From NCBI RefSeq assembly GCF_009296025.1, contig NZ_CP045178.1, forward strand, positions 1,240,001 through 1,304,000: a DNA stretch of 64,000 nucleotides, written 5' to 3'. This stretch comes from Streptomyces tsukubensis (GTDB taxonomy: Bacteria > Actinomycetota > Actinomycetes > Streptomycetales > Streptomycetaceae). A program made the position numbers and the translations under genes. The notes beneath the pieces were generated by a model that saw only the letters and a list, made by a program, of their open reading frames with translations, was not told the origin of the DNA and did not search any database. Below are positions 26,775 through 36,245 of this stretch, piece after piece; position 1 is the stretch's first letter, and each line of letters begins with the position of its first letter.

Positions 26775-28442
26775 ATGGGGGCGGCAGTGGTGGATTCAGG
26801 GTTCGACTTCAGGCCCGGCGCTCAGGTGCCGCTCTCGGGGGCGGCGGGGCAGACGGCCGCCACCCAGGCCCTCGCCTCGGCCGCCTATCGTGACAGCCCG
26901 GCGGCGGAGATCCTGAAGGCCAACAGCGAGTGGCACAAGTCGGACGTGAAGCCCGGCAAGCTGTCGATCTTCTCGCCCAATCTCGGTGAGGCCTTCTCCC
27001 GGGCGGTGCAGGTGCGGATGTTGGGCGGCGGCCGGGCCCCGCTGATCCAGTCCTTCGGCACCGAACCACAGGTCATCGTGGAGCACTGTCTGGCGGCCAA
27101 CCGCATCCGTAAGGAGCGCGACACCTGGCTCAGCGTGGTCATGGCGATCTGCGGGCTGCTGTTCCTGCCGGGTCTCGTGCTGTGGCTGCTGGTCTTCCAG
27201 ATCCGCCGCACGGTCTCGGAGAGCGGCAACAAACGCGCCGCGGTTCTGGTCACCGCCCTCATGGTCGCCTTCGGCGTCCTGGCGTTGCTCTTCCTGATCA
27301 AGCTGCCCTTCGGCGGTTTCTGGGCCTGGTATCTGCGGGGTTCGGTCGTCGCGCCCGTGGTCGGCTGGCTGTGGGCCAAGCAGATCTGCGAACGCACGGC
27401 GCGCGATCTGCGGGTGCGTTGGGAGAGCCTGCTGGGCGGCGGCGGGCTCGGCGCCAAGATCCCCGAGGCGGTGCCGACCAACCCCAACGAGACCGCGGCG
27501 GAGCGGCTGCGCCAGGGGCTGGCCACCCTCACCGCGGAGCAGCAGAGCAACTCCGTCTTCTACGCGGGGCCCAAGGGCATACTCGGGATGGGCACCCGCT
27601 GGGGAAGCTGGCAGCTCGCGGAGGACCTGGTACCGCGTGAGAAGGGCACGGAGATCCACCCGTTCCGGAGTTGGGACGTGATCCGGTCCATCCACGACCA
27701 GCTCCGCATGCTGGAGCGCGGACCGCTGCACACCGGCGGTTTCCCCAAGCCGTCGATACGCCACTGGGTCGTCTCGCCCATCGGTGAGAACGCCGGGGCC
27801 GTCTCCCGGCCGTCGGGGACCGATGTCGACGCGTACCAGATCAAGGGCCACGAGATCCAGCGCATCTGCAACGAACAGCAGTTCGGCGCGGGCAACCGTC
27901 ACTATCTCGGTGTGCAGTTCACCCTCTGGGACGGCCAGTTGGTCATCACCATGCTGATCACGGTGACCGTCCTGCACGAGACCCTGCGCATCGAGGTGAC
28001 GGGCCACGCGCTCGGCCCCGTGCACTCGCTCTTCACGACGAAGCCGTCACCCAAGACGGTGTCGAAGCCCAAGGCCATCAGGTTCTGGGAGACCAAGTCG
28101 CACAATCTGCCGCTGGTCGAGGCCAAGGAGGTCGTACGGCTCGCGGCCCGCGCCCCCTTCACCAAGTACCCGCCGATCCTGGACTTCCTCGGCGGCAAGC
28201 TGACCCTTCCCGAGCCCTTCGGACTGCGGCACGCCTGGGCGGCCAAGCCGTGGCGCCACCGGTTCATGGCGGACGACGCGCTGCGGGCGGCGACCCCGGT
28301 GCTGCGGGTGGTGCACTCGGCGGCCCTGCGCGTCCTGGAGGAGAACGGCGTGGACACCTCGCGCTTCGGCAGCCGCGCGGGCGCGCTCAGCGGCATGGTC
28401 CAGGACGCGTCACCGAGGAAGGCCGACGTGTACGACGCCTGA
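26775..28442 (+). CDS. large membrane protein, function unknown
   Basis: 555 residues from ATG 26775; GTG 26787 or GTG 26727 are other possible starts. N-terminal 95 residues are soluble, then three hydrophobic segments (about 110-190: VVMAICGLLFLPGLVLWLLVF, VLVTALMVAFGVLALLFLI, and a third WYLRGSVVAPVVGWLW). A long cytoplasmic-type domain follows with a second hydrophobic stretch LVITMLITVTVLHETLRIEV near 400. No catalytic motif is recognised. It is monocistronic, 143 bp after the EF-G-like gene. Confidence 0.75.
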   Translation: MGAAVVDSGFDFRPGAQVPLSGAAGQTAATQALASAAYRDSPAAEILKANSEWHKSDVKPGKLSIFSPNLGEAFSRAVQVRMLGGGRAPLIQSFGTEPQVIVEHCLAANRIRKERDTWLSVVMAICGLLFLPGLVLWLLVFQIRRTVSESGNKRAAVLVTALMVAFGVLALLFLIKLPFGGFWAWYLRGSVVAPVVGWLWAKQICERTARDLRVRWESLLGGGGLGAKIPEAVPTNPNETAAERLRQGLATLTAEQQSNSVFYAGPKGILGMGTRWGSWQLAEDLVPREKGTEIHPFRSWDVIRSIHDQLRMLERGPLHTGGFPKPSIRHWVVSPIGENAGAVSRPSGTDVDAYQIKGHEIQRICNEQQFGAGNRHYLGVQFTLWDGQLVITMLITVTVLHETLRIEVTGHALGPVHSLFTTKPSPKTVSKPKAIRFWETKSHNLPLVEAKEVVRLAARAPFTKYPPILDFLGGKLTLPEPFGLRHAWAAKPWRHRFMADDALRAATPVLRVVHSAALRVLEENGVDTSRFGSRAGALSGMVQDASPRKADVYDA

Positions 28443-28575
28443 CCCGGCAGGGGCGAGGGGCGGGGGATGCGATGCCCGACCCCGCGGGGGTCCGGGGCGA
28501 GGGGTACGACGCCTCGCCCCCGGCAGGGGCCCGGAGGCTCTGCCCCCGGCTGAGCCCCACAGGGGGTACGACGCC
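28430..28575. repeat. GTACGACGCC repeated three times at the end of the membrane-protein gene
   Basis: GTACGACGCCT occurs as the last codons of the gene (28430-28440) and again at 28504-28514; the first ten bases recur at 28566-28575. After the first two copies CCCGGCAGGGG also recurs, so the 3' end of the gene seems to have been duplicated into the spacer before the HIT gene. Confidence 0.65.
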
Positions 28576-28607
28576 GGAGCCGGGGCGGACTGGCCCCGGC
28601 CAAGGAG

Positions 28608-29168
28608 TTACGCGTCCGGCCAGGCGTCCGCGAGCATCTGGCGGGTGTCGGCGAGCAACTGCGGCAGCACCTTCGTGTGCGCCACGACCGGCATGAAATT
28701 CGTGTCGCCGCCCCAGCGGGGCACGATGTGCTGGTGCAGGTGGGCGGCGATCCCCGCGCCCGCGACCGCACCCTGGTTCATGCCGATGTTGAAGCCGTGC
28801 GCCCCCGAGGCCTTCCGCAGCGCCGTCATGGCCTGCTTGGTCAGCCGCGCCAGTTCGGTCGTCTCGGGGCCCGTGAGATCGGTGTAGTCGGCGATGTGCC
28901 GGTAGGGCACCACCATGAGGTGGCCGCCGTTGTACGGGTAGAGGTTCAGCACCGCGTAGACGTGCTCGCCGCGCGAGACGACGAGGCCGTCCTCGTCGGA
29001 CTTCGACGGAATGGCGCAGAAGGGACAGGCTTCGCCGGTGTCCGTCGCGCTCGGCTTGTTCTCACCCTGGATGTAGGCCATCCGGTGGGGCGTCCACAGG
29101 CGCTGGAACGCGTCGGGCGACCCCACTCCGATCTGCTCTTCCGGCTCACTCGTCATGCTGTGCAGCAT
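28608..29168 (-). CDS. HIT-family nucleotide hydrolase/transferase
   Basis: 186 residues. Active-site HAHxH-type motif is AAHLHQHIVPRW, with the N-terminal CPFC pair (residue 48) and HVYAVLNLYPYNGGHLMVVPYRH upstream. It is the Ap4A-phosphorylase-like branch of the HIT fold seen in actinobacteria. ATG 29168 is used (MLHSMTSEPEEQ), with GGTGAAG upstream; ATG 29156 is a second choice. Confidence 0.9.
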   Translation of the reverse strand: MLHSMTSEPEEQIGVGSPDAFQRLWTPHRMAYIQGENKPSATDTGEACPFCAIPSKSDEDGLVVSRGEHVYAVLNLYPYNGGHLMVVPYRHIADYTDLTGPETTELARLTKQAMTALRKASGAHGFNIGMNQGAVAGAGIAAHLHQHIVPRWGGDTNFMPVVAHTKVLPQLLADTRQMLADAWPDA

Positions 29169-29234
29169 ATTGCTTCACCTGTCGGAAGCGTGTCGCAGGG
29201 GGCGGGCCCAGTGGCGCCCGGCGAAGCTGGCCGG

Positions 29235-29915
29235 ATGCACGCGAACGATGACGACGACCGTATGACCCGCTGGGAGCAGAGGACCGAAGTACCGCTCGCG
29301 CTGGCCTCCCTGCTCTTTCTCGGCGCGTACGCGGTCCATGTCCTCGCGCCGGCTCTCCCCCGCCCGTGGCACGTGCTGTGCCTCGCCTTCTTGATCGCCA
29401 CGTGGACGGCGTTCGCGGTGGACTACGCGGCCCGCTGGCTGCTCAGCGGGCAGGGGGCGCGCTTCCCGCGAAGCCACAGAATGGACGCCCTGGTCCTGTT
29501 GTTGCCGCTGCTGCGCCCGCTACGGGTCGTACATGTCTACGAGGCCGTACAGCGTCGTCGCGAGCGCCCCGGGCTCGATCTGTACGTGCGGGTCATGACC
29601 TACGCGGGCCTGTCGGCGCTCCTGATCGGTTTCGCCGGTTCTCTCGCGGTCTACCAGCAGGAACACACCGCGCCAGGGGGGACGATCCGCTCGTTCGGCG
29701 ACGCCGTGTGGTGGTCGTGCGCGACGCTGACGACCGTCGGATACGGCGATGTCTCCCCGGTCACACCTGTGGGTCGGCTGGTGGCGGCGGGGCTGATGGG
29801 ATGCGGTCTCGCACTGCTCGGTGCGGTGACTGGCTCGTTCTCCTCGTGGCTGCTGCGCGGCTTCGCCCGGGAGGACGGGACGAGGCCCCCGGGGGACTCC
29901 CCAGGGGCCTCGTGA
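29235..29915 (+). CDS. two-pore-type potassium channel family protein
   Basis: 226 residues. About six hydrophobic segments; the pore loop carries the K+ selectivity filter TVGYGD (in CATLTTVGYGDVSPVTPVG) followed by a last helix LVAAGLMGCGLALLGAVTG. The N-terminal half resembles a reduced voltage-sensor-like domain with Arg-rich LLRPLRVVHVYEAVQRRRERP. No RCK domain. Start ATG 29235 or ATG 29262; no strong ribosome site for either. Faces thrS, 19 bp away. Confidence 0.85.
   Translation: MHANDDDDRMTRWEQRTEVPLALASLLFLGAYAVHVLAPALPRPWHVLCLAFLIATWTAFAVDYAARWLLSGQGARFPRSHRMDALVLLLPLLRPLRVVHVYEAVQRRRERPGLDLYVRVMTYAGLSALLIGFAGSLAVYQQEHTAPGGTIRSFGDAVWWSCATLTTVGYGDVSPVTPVGRLVAAGLMGCGLALLGAVTGSFSSWLLRGFAREDGTRPPGDSPGAS
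29881..29912. terminator. hairpin inside the 3' end of the channel gene
   Basis: CGAGGCCCC (29881-29889) pairs with GGGGCCTCG (29904-29912), ending one base before the stop codon of the channel gene. It serves the convergent channel and thrS genes, which have only a 19-bp gap. Confidence 0.65.
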
Positions 29916-29934
29916 GCGTGGTGGCGCGGGCGGA

Positions 29935-31911
29935 TCAGACCTGCACGCGCTCCTCGACGGCCTTCGCGATCTTGGCGATGGCCTCGTCGACGGGGATGCC
30001 GTTCTCCTGCGAACCGTCCCGGTAGCGGAAGGAGACCGCGTTGTTCTCCATGTCCTCGTCACCGGCGATGACCATGAAGGGGACCTTCTGGCGCTGCTGG
30101 TTGCGGATCTTCTTCTGCATCCGGTCGGAGGAGGCGTCGACGTCGACACGCAGCCCCTGCTTGCGCGCCCTGGCCGCGAACTCCTGGAGGTACGGGATGT
30201 GCGCGTCACCGATCGGGATACCGACCGCCTGGACCGGGGCGAGCCAGGCGGGGAACGCGCCCGCGTAGTGCTCAAGGAGAACCGCGAAGAACCGTTCGAT
30301 GGAGCCGAACAGCGCGCGATGGATCATCACGGGCCGCTGCTTGGTGCCATCGGCGGCGGTGTACTCCAGGTCGAAGCGTTCCGGGAGGTTGAAGTCGAGC
30401 TGCACGGTCGACATCTGCCAGGTGCGGCCGATCGCGTCCCGCGCCTGCACGGAGATCTTCGGACCGTAGAACGCGGCGCCACCCGGGTCGGGCACGAGGG
30501 GCAGGCCCTGCTTCTCGGCGACCTGGCGCAGGGTCTCCGTGGCCTCTTCCCACGCCTCGTCGGTGCCGACGAACTTGGACTCGTCCTTGGTGGAGAGCTC
30601 CAGGTAGAAGTCGGTCAGACCGTAGTCGCGCAGCAGGTTGAGGACGAAGGTGAGCGTCTTGTCCAGCTCGTCGGCCATCTGCTCGCGGGTGCAGTAGATG
30701 TGCGCGTCGTCCTGGGTGAAGCCACGGGCCCTGGTCAGGCCGTGCACGACACCCGACTTCTCGTAGCGGTAGACGGTTCCGAACTCGAAGAGGCGCAGGG
30801 GAAGTTCACGGTAGGAACGGCCGCGCGCGTCGAAGACGAGGTTGTGCATCGGGCAGTTCATGGGCTTGAGGTAGTAGTCCACGCCCTCGTCGAGCTGCAT
30901 GGGGGGGTACATGCCGTCGGCGTACCAGTCCAGGTGCCCTGACTTCTCGAAGAGCTTCCCCTTTGTGGCGTGCGGGGTGTAGACGAACTCGTACCCCTCC
31001 TCCTCGTGCCTGCGGCGCGAGTAGTCCTCCATGGTCCTGCGGATGACCCCGCCCTTGGGGTGGAAGACGGCGAGGCCCGAGCCGATCTCCTCGGGGATGG
31101 AGAACAGGTCCAGCTCGTTGCCGAGCTTGCGGTGGTCGCGCTTCTCGGCCTCCGCGAGGAACTCCAGGTGCGCCTTCAGCTCGTCCTTGGTGGGCCACGC
31201 GGTGCCGTAGATGCGCTGGAGCATCGGGTTCTTCTCGCTCCCGCGCCAGTACGCGGCGGCGTTGCGCATGAGCTTGAAGGCGGGGATGTTGCGGGTCGTC
31301 GGCAGGTGCGGGCCCCGGCAGAGGTCCTTCCAGCACAGCTCGCCGGTCTTGGCGTCGAGGTTGTCGTAGATCGTCAGCTCGCTGCCGCCGACCTCGACGT
31401 CCGCGCCGTCGTCGCTGGAGGCGCCGCCCTTGATGCCGATCAGTTCCAGCTTGTACGGCTCGTCCGCGAGCTCCTCGCGGGCGTCGTCGTCGCTGACGAC
31501 ACGGCGCGAGAAACGCTGGCCGCGCTTCTGGATCTCCTGCATCTTCTTCTCGACGGCCTTGAGGTCCTCCGGTGTGAAGGGCCTCGCGACGTCGAAGTCG
31601 TAGTAGAAGCCGTCCTTGACCGGCGGGCCGATACCGAGCTTGGCCTCAGGGAACAGCTCCTGCACGGCCTGTGCCATCACGTGCGCGGTGGAGTGGCGCA
31701 GGATGTTGAGGCCGTCGGGTGAGGAGATCTCGACGGGCTCGATCTCCTCGCCCTCCGCCACCTCGTACGCGAGGTCCTTGAGCTCGCCGGCCACCCGGGC
31801 GGCGATCACGGTGCGCTCACCGGGGAAGAGATCCGCCGCCGTAGTGCCCGTCGTCACCACGCGCTCTTCCCGCTCGGAATCGCGTTGGATGACCACACGG
31901 ACGTCTGACAC
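29935..31911 (-). CDS. thrS: threonyl-tRNA synthetase
   Basis: 658 residues. TGS domain at the N-terminus, editing (tRNA-SAD) domain with [11 protein letters not shown] near 78, class II core with motif 2 [34 protein letters not shown] and motif 3 [14 protein letters not shown], zinc ligands Cys in [10 protein letters not shown] and two His, then the anticodon-binding domain. GTG at 31911 with AGGAGA 5 nt upstream. Normal length. Confidence 0.97.
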   Translation of the reverse strand: MSDVRVVIQRDSEREERVVTTGTTAADLFPGERTVIAARVAGELKDLAYEVAEGEEIEPVEISSPDGLNILRHSTAHVMAQAVQELFPEAKLGIGPPVKDGFYYDFDVARPFTPEDLKAVEKKMQEIQKRGQRFSRRVVSDDDAREELADEPYKLELIGIKGGASSDDGADVEVGGSELTIYDNLDAKTGELCWKDLCRGPHLPTTRNIPAFKLMRNAAAYWRGSEKNPMLQRIYGTAWPTKDELKAHLEFLAEAEKRDHRKLGNELDLFSIPEEIGSGLAVFHPKGGVIRRTMEDYSRRRHEEEGYEFVYTPHATKGKLFEKSGHLDWYADGMYPPMQLDEGVDYYLKPMNCPMHNLVFDARGRSYRELPLRLFEFGTVYRYEKSGVVHGLTRARGFTQDDAHIYCTREQMADELDKTLTFVLNLLRDYGLTDFYLELSTKDESKFVGTDEAWEEATETLRQVAEKQGLPLVPDPGGAAFYGPKISVQARDAIGRTWQMSTVQLDFNLPERFDLEYTAADGTKQRPVMIHRALFGSIERFFAVLLEHYAGAFPAWLAPVQAVGIPIGDAHIPYLQEFAARARKQGLRVDVDASSDRMQKKIRNQQRQKVPFMVIAGDEDMENNAVSFRYRDGSQENGIPVDEAIAKIAKAVEERVQV

Positions 31912-32225
31912 CGGTCTCTCCTGTCTGAGGGGAAGCGACACATCGTTCGCTGCGCGCTCCCTGAATCGTACCGAGCCGCGCGGGCCTCCCGCGAAAGGGC
32001 CGGGCACGTCAGGGGAAGCCGCGGCCCGGCGCGGCGGTCAGGAAGCGGCCGGAACGCCGAGCCCTCTCGCCCCAGGGGCGCGCGGGAGCACGGCGGCGCC
32101 TGTCCCCGCGCCCCGGCGGACACACCTCCAGACACACGCGCCGCGTACCCGAGGAAGCCCAGGGGTATCGAAGAACGGGGGCGGTGACGCGGGTCATCCG
32201 CCGGGCGCCGCGAAGGAGTTGGTCC

Positions 32226-32954
32226 ATGACGTGCTGGTACGAGGGTCCACTGGCCGCCTTCGGCACAGGGACCACCGGGGAGGACGCCGAGAGCGACAGG
32301 ATCGTGTCGGCGGCCGTGGTCGTACAGGAGACGGTGGACGCGCCGGTGCGGGTGACCCGCTGGCTGGTGAATCCGGGGATCGGGATACCCCCCGAGGCGA
32401 CGGCGGCGCACGGTCTCACCGACGGCCACCTCCAGCGCCACGGCCGCTGGCCCGCCCCGGTGATGGACGAGATCGCGGGACGGCTGCGCGGTCAGAGCGC
32501 GGCGGGGCTGCCACTCGTCGTGATGAACGCGGCCTTCGGGCTGACCCTGCTCGACCGGGAACTGCGACGCCACCGGGCCTCCTCCCTGGCCTGCTCCCTC
32601 GACGAGTCGGCGCTGAGGGTCCTCGATCCGCAGGTCCTCGACAGCCATCTCGACCGTTACCGCAAGGGCCGCCGCTCCCCCGCGGAACTGTGCGCGCGCT
32701 ACGGCGCCGAGTGGACGGGCGGGCGCGACGCGGCGGCGGACGCCCTCGGCGCGGTACGGACGGTACGCGCGGTGGGCCGCAGGTTCGCCGCACGACTGGA
32801 CCGGCTCACCCCCGCCGACCTGCACGCACTCCAGGGGACCTGGCACGCGACGCGGTCGCGGGGCTTTCAGACGTGGTTCGGACGCGGGGGCTCCAGGGAC
32901 ACGACCGACGACAACTGGCCGCTGCGTCGGGGGCTGCCCGCCGCGACGGCCTGA
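32226..32954 (+). CDS. DEDDh exonuclease-fold protein lacking catalytic residues
   Basis: 242 residues of the 3'-5' exonuclease (DnaQ/ExoX-like) fold. The family motif I FDTETTG reads FGTGTTG (Gly13, Gly15), motif II NAPFD reads NAAFG (Gly105), and the motif III HDAAAD reads RDAAAD (Arg167); only the last acidic Asp172 remains. The rest of the fold is well kept (DRYRKGRR, DALGAVRTVRAVGRRFA). ATG 32226 with GAAGGAG upstream. Probably inactive as a nuclease; the reading frame is intact and shows no decay. It is monocistronic. Confidence 0.85.
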   Translation: MTCWYEGPLAAFGTGTTGEDAESDRIVSAAVVVQETVDAPVRVTRWLVNPGIGIPPEATAAHGLTDGHLQRHGRWPAPVMDEIAGRLRGQSAAGLPLVVMNAAFGLTLLDRELRRHRASSLACSLDESALRVLDPQVLDSHLDRYRKGRRSPAELCARYGAEWTGGRDAAADALGAVRTVRAVGRRFAARLDRLTPADLHALQGTWHATRSRGFQTWFGRGGSRDTTDDNWPLRRGLPAATA

Positions 32955-32994
32955 CCGCACCTGACAGCGGCCACGAGGGGCGACGGCGGCCTTA

Positions 32995-33023
32995 CCGGTA
33001 TCGGCGGCCCTTATCGATACCGG
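32995..33023. terminator. hairpin after the exonuclease-like gene
   Basis: CCGGTATCG (32995-33003) pairs with CGATACCGG (33015-33023), 9 bp with an 11-nt loop. Related TACCGATAAAG follows. Confidence 0.5.
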
Positions 33024-33060
33024 CGACCCGTACCGATAAAGAACGGCACCGCGGGGGAAT

Positions 33061-33093
33061 GAAAAAAGCCGGTCCGTCAACTGACGGACCGGC
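33061..33093 (-). terminator. intrinsic terminator after tRNA-Val(CAC)
   Basis: GCCGGTCCGTCA (33068-33079) pairs with TGACGGACCGGC (33082-33093). On the minus strand the hairpin is followed by TTTTTTC (33062-33067), a textbook intrinsic terminator, rare in this GC-rich sequence. It lies 10 bp beyond the tRNA. Confidence 0.85.
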
Positions 33094-33102
33094 CAATCCC
33101 GG

Positions 33103-33174
33103 TGGGCGATACTGGGTTCGAACCAGTGACCTCTTCGGTGTGAACGAAGCGCTCTCCCACTGAGCTAATCGCCC
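33103..33174 (-). tRNA. tRNA-Val (anticodon CAC), copy 1
   Basis: 72-nt cloverleaf: acceptor GGGCGAT/ATCGCCC, D arm TTAGCTCAGTGGGAGAGC, anticodon stem CTTCG/CGAAG around loop TTCACAC (anticodon CAC, codon GUG), T arm GGTTCGAACCC, discriminator A. CCA is not encoded. Confidence 0.95.
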
Positions 33175-33323
33175 GGGAACGGGTTGAACCTTACAGGCCT
33201 TCGCCGGTTTCCTTCAAACCGCATTCCCGCGGACCGTATTCCGGCCGGCATTCCCCGGCCCATGGGGACGACGCCCACGGGGCTGGCTCACGAGAACGGA
33301 CAACGGCACGGTCCGCGCACACG

Positions 33324-33360
33324 ACTGCGGCCCGGAGGCTGAAAGCCTCCGGGCCGCAGT
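33324..33360 (-). terminator. 17-bp hairpin after the second tRNA-Val(CAC)
   Basis: ACTGCGGCCCGGAGGCT (33324-33340) pairs perfectly with 33344-33360, loop GAA. Just downstream of the tRNA on the minus strand, without a U-tract. Confidence 0.75.
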
Positions 33361-33366
33361 CCGGGG

Positions 33367-33438
33367 TGGGCGATACTGGGTTCGAACCAGTGACCTCTTC
33401 GGTGTGAACGAAGCGCTCTCCCACTGAGCTAATCGCCC
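33367..33438 (-). tRNA. tRNA-Val (anticodon CAC), copy 2
   Basis: Identical in sequence to the copy at 33103-33174, with its own terminator. Two copies on the same strand, 192 bp apart, suggest a recent duplication kept by selection for valine GUG decoding. Confidence 0.95.
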
Positions 33439-33520
33439 CGGGCGCAGGCAGAACATTACCGCATGTCAGCGGCGGCCCGCACCACCCTCGACGCCCCCGG
33501 GGCCGGGGTATGCACCGGCG

Positions 33521-33979
33521 TCACTCGTCGATGTTCCAGGGCAGTTCGAGGCCGAACTTCCACACGTACACCCCGACCAGAATCACGATGATCACCAGAC
33601 CCACGACGGTCAGGATGATGTTGCGCCTGCGCACCTTCGGATCGAGGGCCCGGTGCGCCGCCTCGGTGACCTTGCGCTTGGTCCAGCGCAGTACGAGCTG
33701 GGCCCAGACGAACTCGGTCGCCCAGATCGCCATGCCGCCGAATATCACGAGCCAGCCGGGACCGGGCAGGACGAGCATCAGCAGCCCGGCCACGACCACG
33801 GCGAGGCCGACGACGAAGACGCCGACCTGCCAGCTCAGGTGGAGGGTCCTGCGCGCCTGGACGAACCGCGGCGCCCTCGAACCCAGCTCGCGCTCCCCGG
33901 AGCCGCCCTTCGCGTCCGCCTCACCCGCACCCCCGGCGACCACGCCGGCCTCACCCGCCTCGTCACTCCCCGTATTCAT
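33521..33979 (-). CDS. PGPGW/TIGR02611-type membrane protein
   Basis: 152 residues. Acidic/Gly-rich N-terminus, then about three hydrophobic segments: VGVFVVGLAVVVAGLLMLVLPGPGWLVIFGGMAIWATEF contains the signature PGPGW, and a last helix IILTVVGLVIIVILVGVYVW near the C-terminus. Function unknown. ATG 33979 is chosen; the frame is open upstream without a better site. It diverges from ssgB. Confidence 0.85.
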   Translation of the reverse strand: MNTGSDEAGEAGVVAGGAGEADAKGGSGERELGSRAPRFVQARRTLHLSWQVGVFVVGLAVVVAGLLMLVLPGPGWLVIFGGMAIWATEFVWAQLVLRWTKRKVTEAAHRALDPKVRRRNIILTVVGLVIIVILVGVYVWKFGLELPWNIDE

Positions 33980-34170
33980 GGGGCCAGACCTTACCCGACC
34001 GAAACGGCTCACCGGAATGGCCGAATCGGACTAAACATGACTCCGCCGTACGAGCGACGCAAAGCCCTTCAATCCACTCAGAGGGGTTTACAACGGCACC
34101 ATAGGTGGCATGTCGATTTCGCCGACGTGCGAATCCCCGAGCGCACACTGAGCGAAAGGCCCTGGCGCTT

Positions 34171-34584
34171 ATGAACACCACGGTCAGCTGCGAGCTGCAC
34201 CTGCGCCTCGTTGTGTCGAGCGAGTCCTCACTTCCTGTACCCGCAGGACTGCGGTATGACACGGCCGATCCCTACGCCGTGCACGCCACCTTCCACACCG
34301 GAGCCGAGGAAACCGTCGAGTGGGTGTTCGCCCGCGACCTCCTCGCCGAGGGCCTGCACCGGCCCACGGGCACCGGAGACGTCCGAGTCTGGCCGTCCCG
34401 TAGCCACGGACAGGGCGTTGTCTGCATCGCCCTCAGCTCCCCCGAAGGTGAGGCCCTGCTCGAAGCCCCGGCGCGGGCACTGGAATCCTTCCTGAAGCGG
34501 ACGGACGCCGCTGTGCCACCAGGCACGGAACACCGTCACTTCGACCTCGATACGGAGCTCTCGCACATCCTGGCGGAAAGCTGA
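34171..34584 (+). CDS. ssgB: SsgB, sporulation-specific cell division activator
   Basis: 137 residues. SsgA-like protein family: MNTTVSCELHLRLVVSSESSLPVPAGLRYDTADPYAVHATFHTGAEETVEWVFARDLLAEGL is nearly the family consensus for SsgB, which in S. coelicolor recruits FtsZ to future septa in aerial hyphae. ATG 34171 with GAAAGG upstream. Flanked by a strong terminator, so it is monocistronic; its promoter lies at 33980-34170. Confidence 0.93.
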   Translation: MNTTVSCELHLRLVVSSESSLPVPAGLRYDTADPYAVHATFHTGAEETVEWVFARDLLAEGLHRPTGTGDVRVWPSRSHGQGVVCIALSSPEGEALLEAPARALESFLKRTDAAVPPGTEHRHFDLDTELSHILAES

Positions 34585-34653
34585 CGCTGGGGCGGGAGAG
34601 CCGCCCGGACCGCCCGACTCGGGGCGGCGGTACGGGTCACCACAACCGCACAA

Positions 34654-34709
34654 GGAACGTATCGGCGCCGTCACCGCGGGGAACCGCGGCGGCGGCGCCG
34701 ATACGTTCC
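34654..34709. terminator. long hairpin downstream of ssgB
   Basis: GGAACGTATCGGCGCCG (34654-34670) pairs perfectly over 17 bp with 34693-34709, with an inner CCGCGG/CCGCGG helix. It lies between ssgB and the CGNR gene, both on the plus strand. Confidence 0.75.
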
Positions 34710-34802
34710 CATCGAGCCCTGGGGCCCCCGGAGGGAAGGGCGAGGCGCTAGCATCGGCCAGCACCGGCGGACGTGTGCCCGCCTCAGGCCAGGGAGTGAA
34801 TC

Positions 34803-35360
34803 GTGCTGATCACCCACGACACCCGGTGCGCGCTGGAAGCCGTCGTCGATCTGGTGAACACCGCCCCCGAGGGCGAGCACCCCGACGGGCTGGCCGATCT
34901 GCGGGACCTGGAAGAGTTCGTGCGCGGCCACAGCATCAGCGACACGGGGACGCTCCGTGAGCGGGACCTCACGGCGGTGCGGGACATCAGGGGACGTTTC
35001 ACCGAGGTCTTCGGCGCCCGGAACCCGGCCTCCGCCGCGGCCCTCATCAACGAACTGGTCGCCGCCGCGGGAACCACGCCGCGGCTGACCGACCACGACG
35101 GGTACGCCTGGCACGTGCACTATTTCGCACCGGGCGCCTCCGTGGCCGACCACCTCGCGGCCGACTGCGGGATGGCCCTCTCCTTCATCGTGGTCGCGGA
35201 CGAGCGGGAGCGGCTGCGTCGCTGCGAGGCGCCCGACTGCCGTCGGGCCTTCGTGGACCTCTCGCGCAACCGTTCCCGGCGCTACTGCTCCAGCCGCACC
35301 TGCGGGAACCGGCTCCACGTGGCCGCCTACCGGGCACGCAGGAAGGAGGCGGCGGGCTGA
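34803..35360 (+). CDS. CGNR zinc-finger regulator (ABATE domain)
   Basis: 185 residues. N-terminal ABATE-type domain (ALEAVVDLVNTAPEGE...), C-terminal CGNR zinc finger CEAPDCRRAFVDLSRNRSRRYCSSRTCGNRLHVAAYRARRKE with four Cys. Proteins of this type are thought to be DNA-binding regulators that sense a small ligand. GTG start at 34803, GGGAG upstream. Confidence 0.9.
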   Translation: MLITHDTRCALEAVVDLVNTAPEGEHPDGLADLRDLEEFVRGHSISDTGTLRERDLTAVRDIRGRFTEVFGARNPASAAALINELVAAAGTTPRLTDHDGYAWHVHYFAPGASVADHLAADCGMALSFIVVADERERLRRCEAPDCRRAFVDLSRNRSRRYCSSRTCGNRLHVAAYRARRKEAAG

Positions 35361-35414
35361 GGGCGCCGCCCCGACCGAGTCAGGGGCGGCTCGGGCGTTC
35401 AGGTTCCCGACCTC

Positions 35415-35972
35415 TCAGAGCAGGAGCAGGTCGTGCACGGCTCCCATCAGGATCAGCGTGCCGACGATGGTCAGGAAGAGCATGAGCGGCGGCTGGGAGA
35501 GTGCGAAGAGACAGCCTCGGCGCTCCGGCTCGGGCACCGGGACCGGGACACTCACCGGGGCGTGGGCCGGTCTCTCCGCCGCGTCCACCGCCACCCCGCT
35601 CGCCGCCGTGCCCTCCGATGTCGCCCCGTCCGCCGTCGCGTCGGCGGAACCGGACGGCGGGACGGGGCGCCGGACCGTCTCCTCGTACACGGGCGCCTCA
35701 GCGGCGGCGGAAGGCCGAGTGCGGCGGCCGACGGGGCACTCCCCTGTGCGGGGTTCGGGAATGACCGGCCGGGGCCGGGTCTCGCACGCGGGGGCCAGGG
35801 CGTCCACGAGGCACCCGACGCGGTGCGCCTCGGGCAACGGCGGAACGGCCCCGGACGTGGGGACGGTAGACGTGGGGACGGTAACGGAGCGCGGGCCACC
35901 CTGGGCGGGGATGACCGGGGCGGTGGGCTCGGCTGGGACGGCAGGGGCCACGTCCAGTGAAGTCTCGCTCAT
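35415..35972 (-). CDS. Pro-rich tail-anchored membrane protein, unknown
   Basis: 185 residues. Ser/Pro/Ala/Val-rich from 5 to 150, ending with PEPERRGCLFALSQPPLMLFLTIVGTLILMGAVHDLLLL, a single C-terminal transmembrane helix. The N-terminal stretch is likely disordered. ATG 35972 chosen (MSETSLDVAP). No family recognised. Confidence 0.6.
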   Translation of the reverse strand: MSETSLDVAPAVPAEPTAPVIPAQGGPRSVTVPTSTVPTSGAVPPLPEAHRVGCLVDALAPACETRPRPVIPEPRTGECPVGRRTRPSAAAEAPVYEETVRRPVPPSGSADATADGATSEGTAASGVAVDAAERPAHAPVSVPVPVPEPERRGCLFALSQPPLMLFLTIVGTLILMGAVHDLLLL

Positions 35973-36245
35973 GACGCTGTGATCATGACGCACCGAGCCC
36001 CGGAAGAGGGCTCAAAACTCTCCACCGGCAAGGGAGTTCACCGGTTCACGGTACGTGTTCGATTGACGCCGCCGAGCGAGGTCTCTGTGAGCTGCCGGAT
36101 CGTATCGCGATCCGAACACGCCCGTCTCGCATGGCGGACAGGGGGTGGAGGTGCCGGTCCGGGTCCGCTGTCGAGCCGCCGCCGTGAAACGCGCCCTGAC
36201 CGGCCGCACGCCCGCGACCAGCGCCTGAGCGGTCCCCGCGTGCTG

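Noticed and set aside
33103..33438. Attachment site or integrated element at the paired tRNA-Val genes
   Set aside because: Only 192 bp lie between the copies and no integrase is nearby.
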